DNA of 64,000 bases from JANXUC01 sp964619065 (GCA_964619065.1 CAZUCC010000007.1:1-64000); one strand, 5' to 3'; shown: positions 8,936-18,561, counted from the stretch's first letter. The notes: a model not told the origin generated them from the sequence alone. Numbers and translations are program-made.

Positions 8936-10444
8936 CTAGGGCGATTCCACCCAGTCGAACGAGCGCGTCACTGCCTTCTTCCAAAAGCGATAAAGCCGCT
9001 CGCGAGATTCTTCCTCCATCTTTGGCTCCCACTGATGATCGACAGACCAGTTGGCGACGAGTTCATCGGTATCCCGGAAGAAGCCGGCTGCCAGCCCGGC
9101 CGCATAGGCAGCGCCCAGGGCAGTCGTCTCCTTCACCATCGGACGAATCACTCGCCTCGCCAGAATGTCGGACTGGAATTGCATCAGCAGATCGTTCATC
9201 ACCATTCCGCCGTCAGTACGCAGGACATCGAGCGTAATGCCAGAGTCCTTGGCCATAGCGTCCACCACCTCACGTACCTGGAACGCGGTGGCCTCAAGAA
9301 CGGCTCGGGCAATGTGCCCTTTGTTCACATAGCGGGTCAACCCGGCGATCACGCCGCGCGCGTCGTCCTTCCAATACGGTGCGTACAACCCGGAGAAGGC
9401 AGGAACGAAGTAGACACCACCGTTGTCACTCACAGTTCGGGCGAGGGCCTCGATATCGGAACTCTGTTCAATGAGTCCGAGATTATCGCGGAGCCATTGC
9501 ACCAAGGCGCCGGCAATTGCGATGCTTCCCTCCAATGCATAGCAAGCCGGTTTCGCTCCGAACTTATACGCCAGCGTGGTGAGCAGACCGAAGTTCGAGA
9601 GCACTGCCTTTTCCCCAGTATTCATCAGCATGAAACCGCCAGTACCGTAGGTGTTCTTGGCTTCTCCTGGCTTGAAGCAAGCTTGACCTACCAGCGCGGC
9701 TTGCTGATCGCCAAGGTCGCCAGAGACCACAACTCCGTTAATCACCGGTAGTGTCGCGGTACCGTACACTTCGCTGCTCGAAACAATCTTCGGCAGCATC
9801 TGAATTGGAATGCTGAAATCTTTCAAGATGTCGCGATCCCACTGGAGCTTGCTGAGGTTCATCAGTTGCGTGCGGCTAGCATTCGTCACATCGGTCACAT
9901 GGACACCGCCATGCTGTCCACCCGTGAGATGCCAGATCAGAAAAGTGTCGATAGTACCAAACAGCAATTCGCCGGCTTCGGCCAGAGCGCGTGCGCCCAC
10001 AAACTCTTCGAGAATCCAGCGAATTTTGAGGCCACTGAAATAGGTAGCGAGCGGAAGACCGGTCCTGGGGCGATACCGGTCCTGTCCCCCGCGCCGAGCG
10101 AACTCTGCTACGGCAGGAGCAACGCGCGTATCCTGCCAGACAATCGCGTTGTAAACGGGCTTTCCACTTTTTTTGTGCCAGACGACCGTGGTTTCTCGCT
10201 GGTTGGTAATCCCGATCGCCGCCAGATCTTCCGGCTTCAGGCCGCGCGCTCCCATGGCCTCCTGGATGACGCCCACCGTGCGGCGCCAAATTTCCGCTGG
10301 ATCGTGCTCAACCCATCCCGGGTTGGGATAAATCTGCTCATGCTCCTTTTGAGCTGTGCTCACGATGCGTCCGGAACGATCGAACACGATGAAGCGCGTG
10401 CTTGTCGTACCCTGATCGATGGCGCCAATGTAGCCTGCCCGCAT
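8936..10444 (-). CDS. glpK: Glycerol kinase
   Basis: 502 residues. Phosphorylates glycerol with ATP. FGGY-family signatures: YIGAIDQGTTSTRFIVFD at the N-terminus (ATP phosphate loop), GITNQRETTVVW and NAIVWQDTR (glycerol-binding region), and the C-terminal DGGMVMNDLLMQFQSDIL. The ATG at 10444 was chosen because the family begins three to five residues before IGAIDQGTT; an in-frame TTG at 10507 would add 21 residues with no family counterpart and its purine run is too close. First gene of the glpK-glpD pair. Confidence 0.95.
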   Translation of the reverse strand: MRAGYIGAIDQGTTSTRFIVFDRSGRIVSTAQKEHEQIYPNPGWVEHDPAEIWRRTVGVIQEAMGARGLKPEDLAAIGITNQRETTVVWHKKSGKPVYNAIVWQDTRVAPAVAEFARRGGQDRYRPRTGLPLATYFSGLKIRWILEEFVGARALAEAGELLFGTIDTFLIWHLTGGQHGGVHVTDVTNASRTQLMNLSKLQWDRDILKDFSIPIQMLPKIVSSSEVYGTATLPVINGVVVSGDLGDQQAALVGQACFKPGEAKNTYGTGGFMLMNTGEKAVLSNFGLLTTLAYKFGAKPACYALEGSIAIAGALVQWLRDNLGLIEQSSDIEALARTVSDNGGVYFVPAFSGLYAPYWKDDARGVIAGLTRYVNKGHIARAVLEATAFQVREVVDAMAKDSGITLDVLRTDGGMVMNDLLMQFQSDILARRVIRPMVKETTALGAAYAAGLAAGFFRDTDELVANWSVDHQWEPKMEEESRERLYRFWKKAVTRSFDWVESP

Positions 10445-10555
10445 TAGGTTTCTACCAGTGGGTTGCTCGCTGAAAAAGCGTCGGGGGCGAGGAGCTACGA
10501 CGGACAACTCTCACTTGCATTCTTATAAACCAGATTGGCGATCTCGTCTGCCCGA

Positions 10556-12274
10556 CTACGCCAACTCCAATTCAATCTTCTTCGCATCCGTATCCAGTTT
10601 CGCGATCCGAAAGCTGCGAATCTGCCCAGCGCGAACGGCTTCCGGCTTGGACTCGCTGCCGCCAGCGCCGCTCTTCCAGTGCGCCTTCAACATGGAACTC
10701 AGCGACGACAAATCTGCCTTCGCTTCGGGCTGCGTCTTTTCTTGTGCCAATTTCTTCGCCAGACTCTCCGCAACGATGCGACAAGTGGCCTGGATGCCTT
10801 CCCCCAATTCCACGCGCGCATGATCACTCGAAACCTCGATCATGCGGCCCGTGACCACATCGCCTTCCTTGTGTTCCGCCATGTATTCATCCAGACTACT
10901 GGGAGCCATTTGCTTGATGCTGAGCCGCAACTGCCGCTTGACTGGATCGACTTCGAGGATCTGAGCTTTCACCGTTTGCCCGACCCGTAACACTTCCTGG
11001 GGATGATTAATGCGCTTCCCGGCGCTGATCTCGCTGATGTGAATCATGCCTTCGACACCTTCCGCAAGCTGTACAAAGGCGCCAAATTTAGTGATGTTGG
11101 TTACTGGCCCTTCCATGACAGTGCCCACCGCAAATTTCTGGGCAACCTCGGCCCACGGATCTCCCAGCGTCTGTTTGAGGCCCAGAGAGATACGGCGCTC
11201 GCCGGTGTTCACTCCCAAGATTACCGCTTCCACGGTCTCGCCCGGCTTCACAACGTCGCTAACCTTTCGCACTTTCCTGGCCCACGACATCTCCGAAATG
11301 TGGATCAGGCCTTCAATCCCCGGCTCCAGTTCTACAAATGCTCCGAAGTCAGCCACACGCGTTACTGCCCCGCGCACGCGTTCCCCTGTTGTGTACTTCC
11401 CGGCCACAGCGTCCCAGGGATGCGGCTGAAGATGCTTCATGCCCACCGAGACACGCCGCTTGTCGGAATCGGTCGAAATCTTGAGAACTTTGACTTCGAT
11501 CTGCTGCCCCACCGAGAGTACGTCCGCCGGCTTGCTGACGCGGCCCCAGGCGATGTCTCCGACATGCAGCAAGGCATCGACTCCACCAAGATCGAGAAAA
11601 AGCGCGGGGGGGGGGGGGGTGCGGACAGTGCCGTTGACGGTCTCGCCCTATTGTATCTCCGTGAAACGGCGCTCCTTCACGGAATGCTCTTCTTCTTCGG
11701 CAAGGGCGCGACGGTCTACCACCACATCTTCCTCAGCCACATCGAGCTTAATGATGCGACAGCGGATTTCTTGCCCAACTAACTTTTCCATGTCGGCGGC
11801 ATCGCGAACTCCACTACGTGAGGCTGGCATGAATGCGCACACGCCGACATCCACGCTGAAGCCGCCTTTGACTACGCCCGTCACTGTACCCATAATCGCC
11901 GCTTTATCGGCGAAGGCCTGCTCTAACGACGACCAATCCGTGGGTCGCTCGACCTTGAAGCGGGAGAGTTCGTAGTAGCCTTCCGGATCGCGGCCCTTGA
12001 CTGAGACAAGTAACTTATCGCCGGGTTTCACGGTTTCGCCCGCGCTCTGCAACACTGTTAGTGGCAGGATGCCTTCGCTCTTGCGCCCAATATCGAGGAA
12101 CACCGATTCGGCGGAGACAACGATCACGGTGCCCTCAAGCTGTTTGCCGCCGTCTTCGGCCTTGCGCGAATGGCTCTTTTCGTACTGGGAAAGAATTTCG
12201 TTGAACGACTCACTAGGTTCAGTCGCAGGTTGGGATTCGGGAATACTGGGGTTGGACGGAATTGGGTTGGACAT
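10556..12274 (-). CDS. rpsA: 30S ribosomal protein S1, interrupted by an in-frame TAG and a C14 run
   Basis: 572 codons with the six-domain S1 architecture: domains 1-2 in the N-terminal 208 residues and domains 3-6 after it (KYTTGERVRGAVTRVADFG, GTVMEGPVTNITKFGAFV, and so on). S1 binds mRNA on the small subunit and is essential in most Gram-negative bacteria. A TAG at 11650-11648 splits the frame where S1 normally has a Lys in QKGE. Ten codons later a run of 14 C on the coding strand (11606-11619) replaces the expected LTDYGAF segment. The two halves are in the same frame and the number of codons is conserved, so this looks like local consensus error rather than a real knock-out. An essential gene with a clean break elsewhere in the genome would argue otherwise. 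Confidence 0.85.
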
Positions 12275-12344
12275 GAGAGGTTACAGCCTCGCCGAGGCAG
12301 GACTCCCCTCTAGGATAACATCGTGTCTGCGGGGTCCCGCGGCC

Positions 12345-13097
12345 TTAGGCTGTCGTCTGCAAAGCGGTGCTGAGTAGTGCGGCTGAGTTGGTGTCGAGAT
12401 AGATGGTTGCGTCGGGGTGGGTGCGCAGAATTGAAGCCGGGGCTTGCGGACTGATTTCGCCCTCAAAGCAAGCTTGAACGGCCTGGGCTTTCCTGGCGTC
12501 GGGCACGACGGCAAGAATCTCTTTGGCCTTAAGAATCTGACGCACTGACATGGAGATTGCTTGCGTAGGGACCTGTGAAATATCCGCAAACCACGCCTCA
12601 CCAACCTGCTGACGCCGACAAGCCTCATCAAGATTCACGATGATGTAGGGCTCCGTGATCTGAAAATCGGCGGGAGGATCGTTGAACGCGAGATGGCCGT
12701 TCTCGCCGATGCCCAGAAATGCAATATCAATCGGAGCAGAAGCCAGGGCCGCGCCGACTCGACGGATAACTTCGGCAGGATCCGCATCGCCATCGAGCAA
12801 ATGATATTGGGTGATTCCTGTCTTTTGGATCAATTGCTCCAGAAGCATCTTGCGGAAGCTTCCCGGATGCGAACTGGGCAGACCGATATATTCGTCGAGA
12901 TGAAATGCCTCCACTCGCTGCCAGTCGATGCCCGGCGCCTGGGTCAACGCCTCCAGGAACTCGGACTGGGACGCGGCGGTGGCGGCAATGATGCGGGCTT
13001 GGCCACGTTCCCGTAAGGCGCGGCGAATCGCCGTTGCGGCTTGCTCGGCAGCCGCCCTGCCCAGGAAGATCTTGTCCTTGAATACTTTCAGCACCAT
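12345..13097 (-). CDS. nagB: Glucosamine-6-phosphate deaminase family protein
   Basis: 250 residues. NagB/6-phosphogluconolactonase fold. LDEY at 67-70 supplies the acid pair of the first active-site strand, and GIGENGHLAFNDP at 129-141 is the second. In the well-studied E. coli NagB this motif is GIGVDGHIAFNEP, so the catalytic Asp is Asn here and the Glu is Asp while the His is kept; such variants are usually annotated as NagB but their activity is less certain. It would convert glucosamine 6-phosphate to fructose 6-phosphate and ammonia. It is followed after 70 bp by rpsA on the same strand, with no nagA beside it. GGGAAG precedes the ATG. Confidence 0.8.
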   Translation of the reverse strand: MVLKVFKDKIFLGRAAAEQAATAIRRALRERGQARIIAATAASQSEFLEALTQAPGIDWQRVEAFHLDEYIGLPSSHPGSFRKMLLEQLIQKTGITQYHLLDGDADPAEVIRRVGAALASAPIDIAFLGIGENGHLAFNDPPADFQITEPYIIVNLDEACRRQQVGEAWFADISQVPTQAISMSVRQILKAKEILAVVPDARKAQAVQACFEGEISPQAPASILRTHPDATIYLDTNSAALLSTALQTTA

Positions 13098-13270
13098 GAG
13101 TCTTCCCGCCTTGAGAACCGAACCAGCAAGGCTATTAAAACGTTTCTTTCTGCAGTTTCCAATAAAAAAAATAACTTTTTATTCACCCTCATGGCTGCAC
13201 TGTCCTACAGGGAAACAGTGTACGGGGTGCTGCGCTAATTCCATGTCGTATAAGGTGTATGCTTTGACGC

Positions 13271-13468
13271 ATGACAAGAGTGAAGGTTCGTGTACCGATC
13301 CTTATCATCAGTCCCATCACGCTGGTCTGCCCATTTTGCAAAGCCAAGCCCGGCCGTGATTGCTCCACCAGTTCCGGTGGACTTGCCGTACTTCATGTTG
13401 CGCGAATCAAAGTTGCTGCGGCCCAAGACAGAACCAATGCGCTCCGGTCGGCCGCATATTTGAAATAG
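13271..13468 (+). CDS. Small zinc-finger protein (phage-type CxxC...C...H finger)
   Basis: 65 residues. The segment LVCPFCKAKPGRDCSTSSG followed by LHVARIK matches the short DNA-binding phage zinc-finger pattern CPxCxAxPGxxCxTxSGxxxxxHxAR: Cys20, Cys23, Cys31 and His42 are likely zinc ligands. Proteins of this type are common as single-domain genes in acidobacteria and other soil bacteria; function unknown. No good ribosome-binding site is seen before the ATG, so the start could differ. It stands alone between nagB and the ClC gene. Confidence 0.6.
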   Translation: MTRVKVRVPILIISPITLVCPFCKAKPGRDCSTSSGGLAVLHVARIKVAAAQDRTNALRSAAYLK

Positions 13469-13592
13469 CTTTCGACGATAAACCATCAACGCAGATTTTA
13501 GACTCTACCTCGCGCGGGATCTCCTATCGCGACATCTTCTATTGCACATCTCCTATACTGAAGAGAGCGAATTCTTTCGCCGGGAGAAGTGA

Positions 13593-15008
13593 TTGCCGGA
13601 GGTACCGCCAAGTTCCAACTCTCTGCGCGACAAATTGTTCTCCCTCCTCCTTCGGCTGACCCCAACCGAGCGTCAGCGGCTCTTGATGGTTACGATCCTG
13701 AGCGGAGGTGTGTGCGGACTGGCCGCCGTATCGTTTCACGTAGGCATCGACAAGGCGGAAGCTGGTCTCATCGAGCGCGCACTGGCGGCTCCACATTCCA
13801 GCTGGATCTATTTGGGCATCCTCGTACCTGCCCTGGGTGGCCTGATCGTTGGCCTAGCCATGCACTACTGGGTTCCGGGCGCTGTGGGCAGCGGTATTCC
13901 TCAAGTTAAAGTGGCCTACGCGCTCCACGCTGGACATGTGCCCTTACGGGATGCGGTGGGCAAGTTCATTCTGGGGATTATCCAAATTGGCAGTGGGGCT
14001 TCTTTGGGACGGGAGGGGCCGACGGTTCAGATTTGCTCGGGTATTTCCAGCCTGTTGGCCCGGCTTGCGTCTCTTTCACGGCAGAACCAGCGACGCATGG
14101 CGGCGGTTGGCGTTGCAGCCGGTATCGCCGCCGCCTTCAATGCTCCCATTGCGGCTGTGACCTTCACGCTCGAAGAAGTCATTGGCGACCTGGATCAAAC
14201 CATGCTCTCGGGTGTGATTGTGGCCGCAGCTATCGCGGCCGTGGTGGAACGCAGCATCCTGGGGCAACATCCAGCTTTGGAGATTCAGCGAGCGTACGCG
14301 ATGGGACCGCCCTCTTCCCTCATTTCGTACGCGATTCTTGGCTTGCTCTCGGCCGTCATCTCCGTTGCATTTACTGAATCCCTTCTCGGTCTGCGTGGAT
14401 GGTTCAAGCGGTTCACGGTAGTGCCGAGGTGGGCGCACCCCGCAATGGGAGGGCTATTGACCGGGGCATTGGGGATGACAGGAATCTTGTGGCTCAAGCA
14501 ACACGGCATTACGGGCGGGGTTTACCACACGCTTGGATTGGCGCTCACCGGCTCGCTCCCGATCAAAATACTACTGGCTCTTTGCGCATTGAAATTTGCC
14601 GCGACGCTTTCCTCTTACGCCAGTGGCGGTGTAGGTGGAATCTTCGCGCCTGCGCTTTTCATGGGCGGGATGCTTGGAGGAACGGTCGGATATGTCGACG
14701 TCGCCATCTTTCATCATGCGGCAGATTCGATTGGGGCATTTGCCCTGGTCGGCATGGGAGCGGTCTTTGCTGGGGTTATCCGAGCGCCTATGACCTCGGT
14801 TTTGATCATTTTTGAGATGACCGGAGGCTATGGCCTCGTCCTCCCTTTGATGATTGCCAACATGAGCGCATACTTACTGGCACGTCATTGGCGACACGTT
14901 CAGATTTACGAGGCTTTACTGCAGCAGGACGGTGTTGTGCTGCCCCATGGAAAACCAGTTACGCTGGAAGAGACTGGGGCGAAGTGGCCCAGCGAAGCGC
15001 CGCCGTAG
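13593..15008 (+). CDS. ClC-family chloride channel/antiporter
   Basis: 471 residues with about ten to twelve hydrophobic segments. ClC selectivity-filter motifs are intact: GSGIP near residue 104, GREGPTVQ near 140, the GVAAGIAAAFNAPIAAVTFTLEE helix pair, and GGVGGIFAPALFMGG near 345. It transports chloride, or exchanges it for protons, across the inner membrane. No C-terminal CBS domains. The start is a TTG: GGGAG lies 6-7 bases upstream and no ATG or GTG fits the family N-terminus. In E. coli ClC the gating Glu is in GREGP, present here. Confidence 0.93.
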   Translation: MPEVPPSSNSLRDKLFSLLLRLTPTERQRLLMVTILSGGVCGLAAVSFHVGIDKAEAGLIERALAAPHSSWIYLGILVPALGGLIVGLAMHYWVPGAVGSGIPQVKVAYALHAGHVPLRDAVGKFILGIIQIGSGASLGREGPTVQICSGISSLLARLASLSRQNQRRMAAVGVAAGIAAAFNAPIAAVTFTLEEVIGDLDQTMLSGVIVAAAIAAVVERSILGQHPALEIQRAYAMGPPSSLISYAILGLLSAVISVAFTESLLGLRGWFKRFTVVPRWAHPAMGGLLTGALGMTGILWLKQHGITGGVYHTLGLALTGSLPIKILLALCALKFAATLSSYASGGVGGIFAPALFMGGMLGGTVGYVDVAIFHHAADSIGAFALVGMGAVFAGVIRAPMTSVLIIFEMTGGYGLVLPLMIANMSAYLLARHWRHVQIYEALLQQDGVVLPHGKPVTLEETGAKWPSEAPP

Positions 15009-15030
15009 GCAAGGAGTCTTGTACAGAATA

Positions 15031-15519
15031 TTAGGGCCCGAGCGGATAGTTTTCTTCTTCCGGAAGTTTGCCATCCACTTTCAGGAGCTTCATTCCCGGC
15101 TTAATATCGGCGGCGTCCACCAATGCGATTGCTCCCGGGTACGCCGTCAGGGCCTCCCTTTGCATTCCGTTCGAGGGAAGAATCATGGGCTCCGCTTCAG
15201 CCTCCCCTTGATACACCTTGCCGGTCCAGAATTGTTTGTATTCTATTTCGGATTTCCCCAGCAGCTTCAGCAGAGCCGTGCGTTCGATGGTTCCGGGAGC
15301 GCGCGAGAATAGCTTCACGCGTGCACCATCCGGCCACGTTCTCTTCTCGCCCGAGAAAATCTTGCGGAGTTCCGCCAACGTCAGGTTCGTTTGGGTATTT
15401 TTGGGACTCACGGCTACGGCCACACTCCGCCTTGGCGCAGCGAAACCAGATGCCAGCGCTAAAGCCAGGCACCAAACCGCCAGGAACGCTATTCCCGATT
15501 TTTTTTTCCTAACATTCAT
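15031..15519 (-). CDS. Short periplasmic PstS-like (PBP fold) protein
   Basis: 162 residues with a signal peptide (KKK, hydrophobic 10-26, SGFAA). The mature part resembles the first lobe of phosphate-binding proteins of the PstS type: VSPKNTQTNLTLAELRKIFSGEKRTWPDG, then GTIERTALLKLLG and YPGAIALVDA. It is half the length of a full substrate-binding protein, so ligand binding may be incomplete. It follows the porin gene after 3 bases, so the two are co-transcribed. No ABC permease or ATPase genes are nearby. A scavenging or sensing role for an anion is inferred. Confidence 0.75.
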   Translation of the reverse strand: MNVRKKKSGIAFLAVWCLALALASGFAAPRRSVAVAVSPKNTQTNLTLAELRKIFSGEKRTWPDGARVKLFSRAPGTIERTALLKLLGKSEIEYKQFWTGKVYQGEAEAEPMILPSNGMQREALTAYPGAIALVDAADIKPGMKLLKVDGKLPEEENYPLGP

Positions 15520-15522
15520 GGC

Positions 15523-16791
15523 TCAAAAGGCAAACGACAATTGCATTTGCAATCCGTTCAGGTCCTGTTTGCCTTTACGGATGGTGTGGTCGATCTGAGT
15601 TTTGAACGCGATACTCTCGTTGAAATCGTAGCGTGCGCCGAACGTCGGGCCGTGACGCAGCAGGATGTCATCGTGGTAACTACTGTTGGGATTCGTATTG
15701 GCATATTGATATCGGAAGAAAGGACGAATCTTCCCAAATCTTCTGGAGAGTTGTGCATAGAAAGCGGGCATGTTGTAGATAGGCCCACCCTGTTCATAAG
15801 CATTGCGGATCAGGAACCCCTCGTTCAGGAATTCGATGCTGTGTCCGACATAAACGAAGTGGCCGTTGACAATCGTCTGCCCGAGCCGGACGTTGGGACC
15901 TTGGAAGAAGTCGCTAATCCGGTCGTGATAAAACGACCCTCCTATTTGCAGACCTGGAATTGTTTCAGGACGCAGGAAAAGACCCACGTTCACATGGTTG
16001 CCGTTGTTCTCGTCGACCTCGCCGCTACCATCAATATCCGGACGAATCGTATCGCTCGAGCCATATTCAACAATGTAGTTTAGACCCAGTTTGCCCGAAG
16101 GGATCTGTCCTGTAACGGAGAGGCCTTGAGCCTGCGTTGGGAGCAGACCGCCATTATTCGCGAACTCCATTACGAGAGGGCGATCCACGGTGGTCTGCAG
16201 CCATTTCCCACTATGAAAGGCCGCGTTATAGAAGCCAATCCCCGTGTGATAACGACCGGCCGACACCCGCAGGCGGTCATTGTAGTCGTACTTAAGAAGC
16301 GCGCGCGCCAGCTCCACGCGGAAGCTCTGGGCATCCCCTTCCTCAATCACGATTTCCGCCAGGACGCTGGCCTGATCTGTGATTTTTGAGGTCAGGAAAA
16401 GATCGAGATCGCCCGTGTAGAAGTTTCCGGCCGAACCAGGTACAAATCCGAGAGTGCCTAACTCCGGCTGCCGCCGGTCGAGCGCCTTATAATTCACCTC
16501 GCCGAAACCACGCCAACGAATGCCCCGTACATCGTGCGTTTCCTGGAAACCTGCCGCCTCGGAAAGGCCGTTGCCAGGCGCATCCACCACAGGTCGCACG
16601 GGATCTGTGTCTACTCCCGCAGCCGGAGCCAAGCCCTGCTTTGTCTCCAGGGCGGTGACCTTTTCTTGCAACTGCTTCACCTGTTGCAGCAGTTGGCGAA
16701 TCGTTTCCCGATCCTCGGGAATCATACTTTGCGCCCCAGCGATTCCTCCCAGGAGCGCATAAACCGTGATCATTCGCAAGGCAGGTAACAT
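15523..16791 (-). CDS. Outer-membrane porin, phosphate-selective OprO/OprP type
   Basis: 422 residues: signal peptide to about residue 20, a short coiled coil (ETIRQLLQQVKQLQEKVTALETKQ), then an alternating beta-barrel sequence ending in a C-terminal Phe (LQMQLSFAF), the usual outer-membrane insertion signal. The barrel pattern, with GRYHTGIGFYNAAFHSGKW and LFLTSKITDQASV, resembles the OprO/OprP porin family. It is expected to form a trimeric anion channel. AAGGGA precedes the ATG. Pairing with a PstS-like protein supports anion or phosphate uptake. Confidence 0.8.
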   Translation of the reverse strand: MLPALRMITVYALLGGIAGAQSMIPEDRETIRQLLQQVKQLQEKVTALETKQGLAPAAGVDTDPVRPVVDAPGNGLSEAAGFQETHDVRGIRWRGFGEVNYKALDRRQPELGTLGFVPGSAGNFYTGDLDLFLTSKITDQASVLAEIVIEEGDAQSFRVELARALLKYDYNDRLRVSAGRYHTGIGFYNAAFHSGKWLQTTVDRPLVMEFANNGGLLPTQAQGLSVTGQIPSGKLGLNYIVEYGSSDTIRPDIDGSGEVDENNGNHVNVGLFLRPETIPGLQIGGSFYHDRISDFFQGPNVRLGQTIVNGHFVYVGHSIEFLNEGFLIRNAYEQGGPIYNMPAFYAQLSRRFGKIRPFFRYQYANTNPNSSYHDDILLRHGPTFGARYDFNESIAFKTQIDHTIRKGKQDLNGLQMQLSFAF

Positions 16792-17217
16792 GTTTCCCTT
16801 CAGTTATCACCTTGAGCAACATCGAAGTGTTAACCACCAATCGGGACGGACTGGGGCTGCCTCGTAGTTTCGCGACACTCGATGAATCTGAGAAGTTCCC
16901 AAAGGTAGCGGAGGTCGGCAACCGGTGGACAAAGGTCTCGGCCTCTTCGAACTTTCCTCCTCGCCGGCTGCAACAGGGGCACAAAAAGAACGCAAAAATG
17001 AAAAGGCCGCCCGGCAACGGGACGGCCTTTTCTTAAGGGAGAATCGTTTCAACGGAAGGCACCGTCAAAACTCTTCAGGAATGAAATCTTATGAGTCGAA
17101 AACGGGGGGTGTCAAGCGTTTTTTAGGAAATAATTGCTTTGTTTTCAATAATATACAAAAATGTTCCTGGATGAGAAAATCTCCCCACTTTTGCGCTTTC
17201 GGCGGCCCAAAAAACCA
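16792..17217. other. Intergenic with one terminator
   Basis: About 425 bp between the porin start and the end of the next minus-strand gene. It contains the hairpin at 17001-17032 and an AT-rich tract near 17100-17165; no reading frame with family support is present. Confidence 0.4.
17001..17032 (-). terminator. Rho-independent terminator
   Basis: AAAAGGCCG and CGGCCTTTT pair around a CCCG/CGGG inner stem. On the minus strand the stem is followed by CCTTTTCATTTTTG. It lies about 190 bp beyond the end of the minus-strand membrane protein gene at 17218. Confidence 0.7.
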
Positions 17218-18393
17218 TTAACCCGTCTGTCTGGAAGGACTTGCGACGGCTTCTGAGGCTTCGGCGGGGGGGTCGCCCAGGTGCAGCGAGATGAATTCCT
17301 GCCCTTGCGCGGCGCTTCGAATTTGTCCCGGAAAGAGACGGCTGAGGAATACACGAATGAAGCCAAACCCGATCCCGAAGACGAGTGCCGCCGCTCCAAG
17401 CACTGCGGAGAGCGCGACCACATTGAGAATTACGTACCCGAGGTTATCTCGCTTATTGAAGGTCCAGCGTTCGTTCCACGTCACTTCAGCGTCGTAGTTT
17501 ACCGAGTTCAGCAGTGATCCTACAGAGTTGGGAGTCACTAAACCGGAGACGACAATCACGATAGGTCCGGTCCGACGCGTGTAGACCTGTTCCAGGTTCA
17601 TCAACGCGGGACCATTCGGATTCTGCTGCGCGTTGGCGGGGTGATGCGCCGCCTCAATTCGTTTCTGGTGCTCGATAGCGAGCTGCGGGGTCGGATACTC
17701 GATCAACGTGAGCGTCGCTTCCTCGGGATCGGCGCGGTACTTGCTGAGCACGACCTCCGCGCCCGTGGCAAAATCCACAAGCTCAGCGCTCAATGGCGCA
17801 CCGATTTTCTCCAGCGCCACAGGTCCAGCAGCATAGCGCATGGAATTCGCAATCTGCTGCGAATGGGGCAGACGGTCCGGAAGGGTGGGCGGCTTACTGT
17901 CGCCACCTGTGGCCAGGGGCAGCCCAGCCGCCAATTCACGCAATTGCGCGGCTGACATCGCCGTAAGCTTGTCGAAGACGGCGTCGACAACGATATTGCC
18001 GCGACAAAACAGCACATGCTCATTCAATGAGGAAGCCAGGTCGCCAACGCTTTCGTCTACCATCCGGGGCTGACGATAGTAGAGAAATGCACCAAGAGCT
18101 CCGGAAGCATCTTGAAAGCGAAGCGCTTTGAGCTTAAGCTGGCGGCCGCTTTGTATGTAGGTGGCATTTTCAAGTTCCTGGAATCCGTATTCCCGGAGTA
18201 GCTGAGCCTCGGCAGGATCAGCAGCTGTCGCATCTTTAACAAACTTGCCTTCGCCGGAAAGCTGCCATCCGCCAAAGCCCTGCGGCAGGAGCGGCGGGGC
18301 TGCGGTTTCCTGGACTGCCAGCAACACCGGAGGCAGCAGGAGTACGGACAAGAGAAAAATTATCAGCGCGAGAATGCGGGGAGGTGGCTTCAT
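17218..18393 (-). CDS. Conserved exported/membrane protein of unknown function (possibly DUF6599)
   Basis: 391 residues. An N-terminal signal peptide or anchor at about 6-27, a periplasmic domain of about 290 residues with the features LLPQGFGGWQLSG, REYGFQELENATY and ALRFQDASGALGAFLYYRQP, and a strong transmembrane helix near 335-360 (YVILNVVALSAVLGAAALVFGIGFGF). Proteins like this recur in acidobacteria and may belong to DUF6599; I give no function. Single gene. Confidence 0.75.
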   Translation of the reverse strand: MKPPPRILALIIFLLSVLLLPPVLLAVQETAAPPLLPQGFGGWQLSGEGKFVKDATAADPAEAQLLREYGFQELENATYIQSGRQLKLKALRFQDASGALGAFLYYRQPRMVDESVGDLASSLNEHVLFCRGNIVVDAVFDKLTAMSAAQLRELAAGLPLATGGDSKPPTLPDRLPHSQQIANSMRYAAGPVALEKIGAPLSAELVDFATGAEVVLSKYRADPEEATLTLIEYPTPQLAIEHQKRIEAAHHPANAQQNPNGPALMNLEQVYTRRTGPIVIVVSGLVTPNSVGSLLNSVNYDAEVTWNERWTFNKRDNLGYVILNVVALSAVLGAAALVFGIGFGFIRVFLSRLFPGQIRSAAQGQEFISLHLGDPPAEASEAVASPSRQTG

Positions 18394-18542
18394 GCAAACA
18401 AAAACTGCGCGGGCTTCCTTCTTAGACTACAGAGGGCAGGAGAAAGTTTCCAGAGAGGGCCAGGCTAGGTAGTGGGCTGGGGGATCAGCCTCTCAATTGC
18501 CTATGGGTATTGCTCTCCACAGCTAAAGTGCCTTAAGTTGGC

Positions 18543-18561
18543 GCTTTCATCCGATGAAAGC
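18543..18561. promoter_or_regulatory. 19-bp dyad in the divergent region before the diguanylate cyclase
   Basis: GCTTTCATC-C-GATGAAAGC is a perfect 9-bp inverted repeat with one spacer base, in the 381-bp gap (18394-18774) between the divergent unknown membrane protein and the cyclase gene. It could bind a dimeric regulator or form a hairpin. I see no riboswitch consensus in the rest of the gap. Confidence 0.35.
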
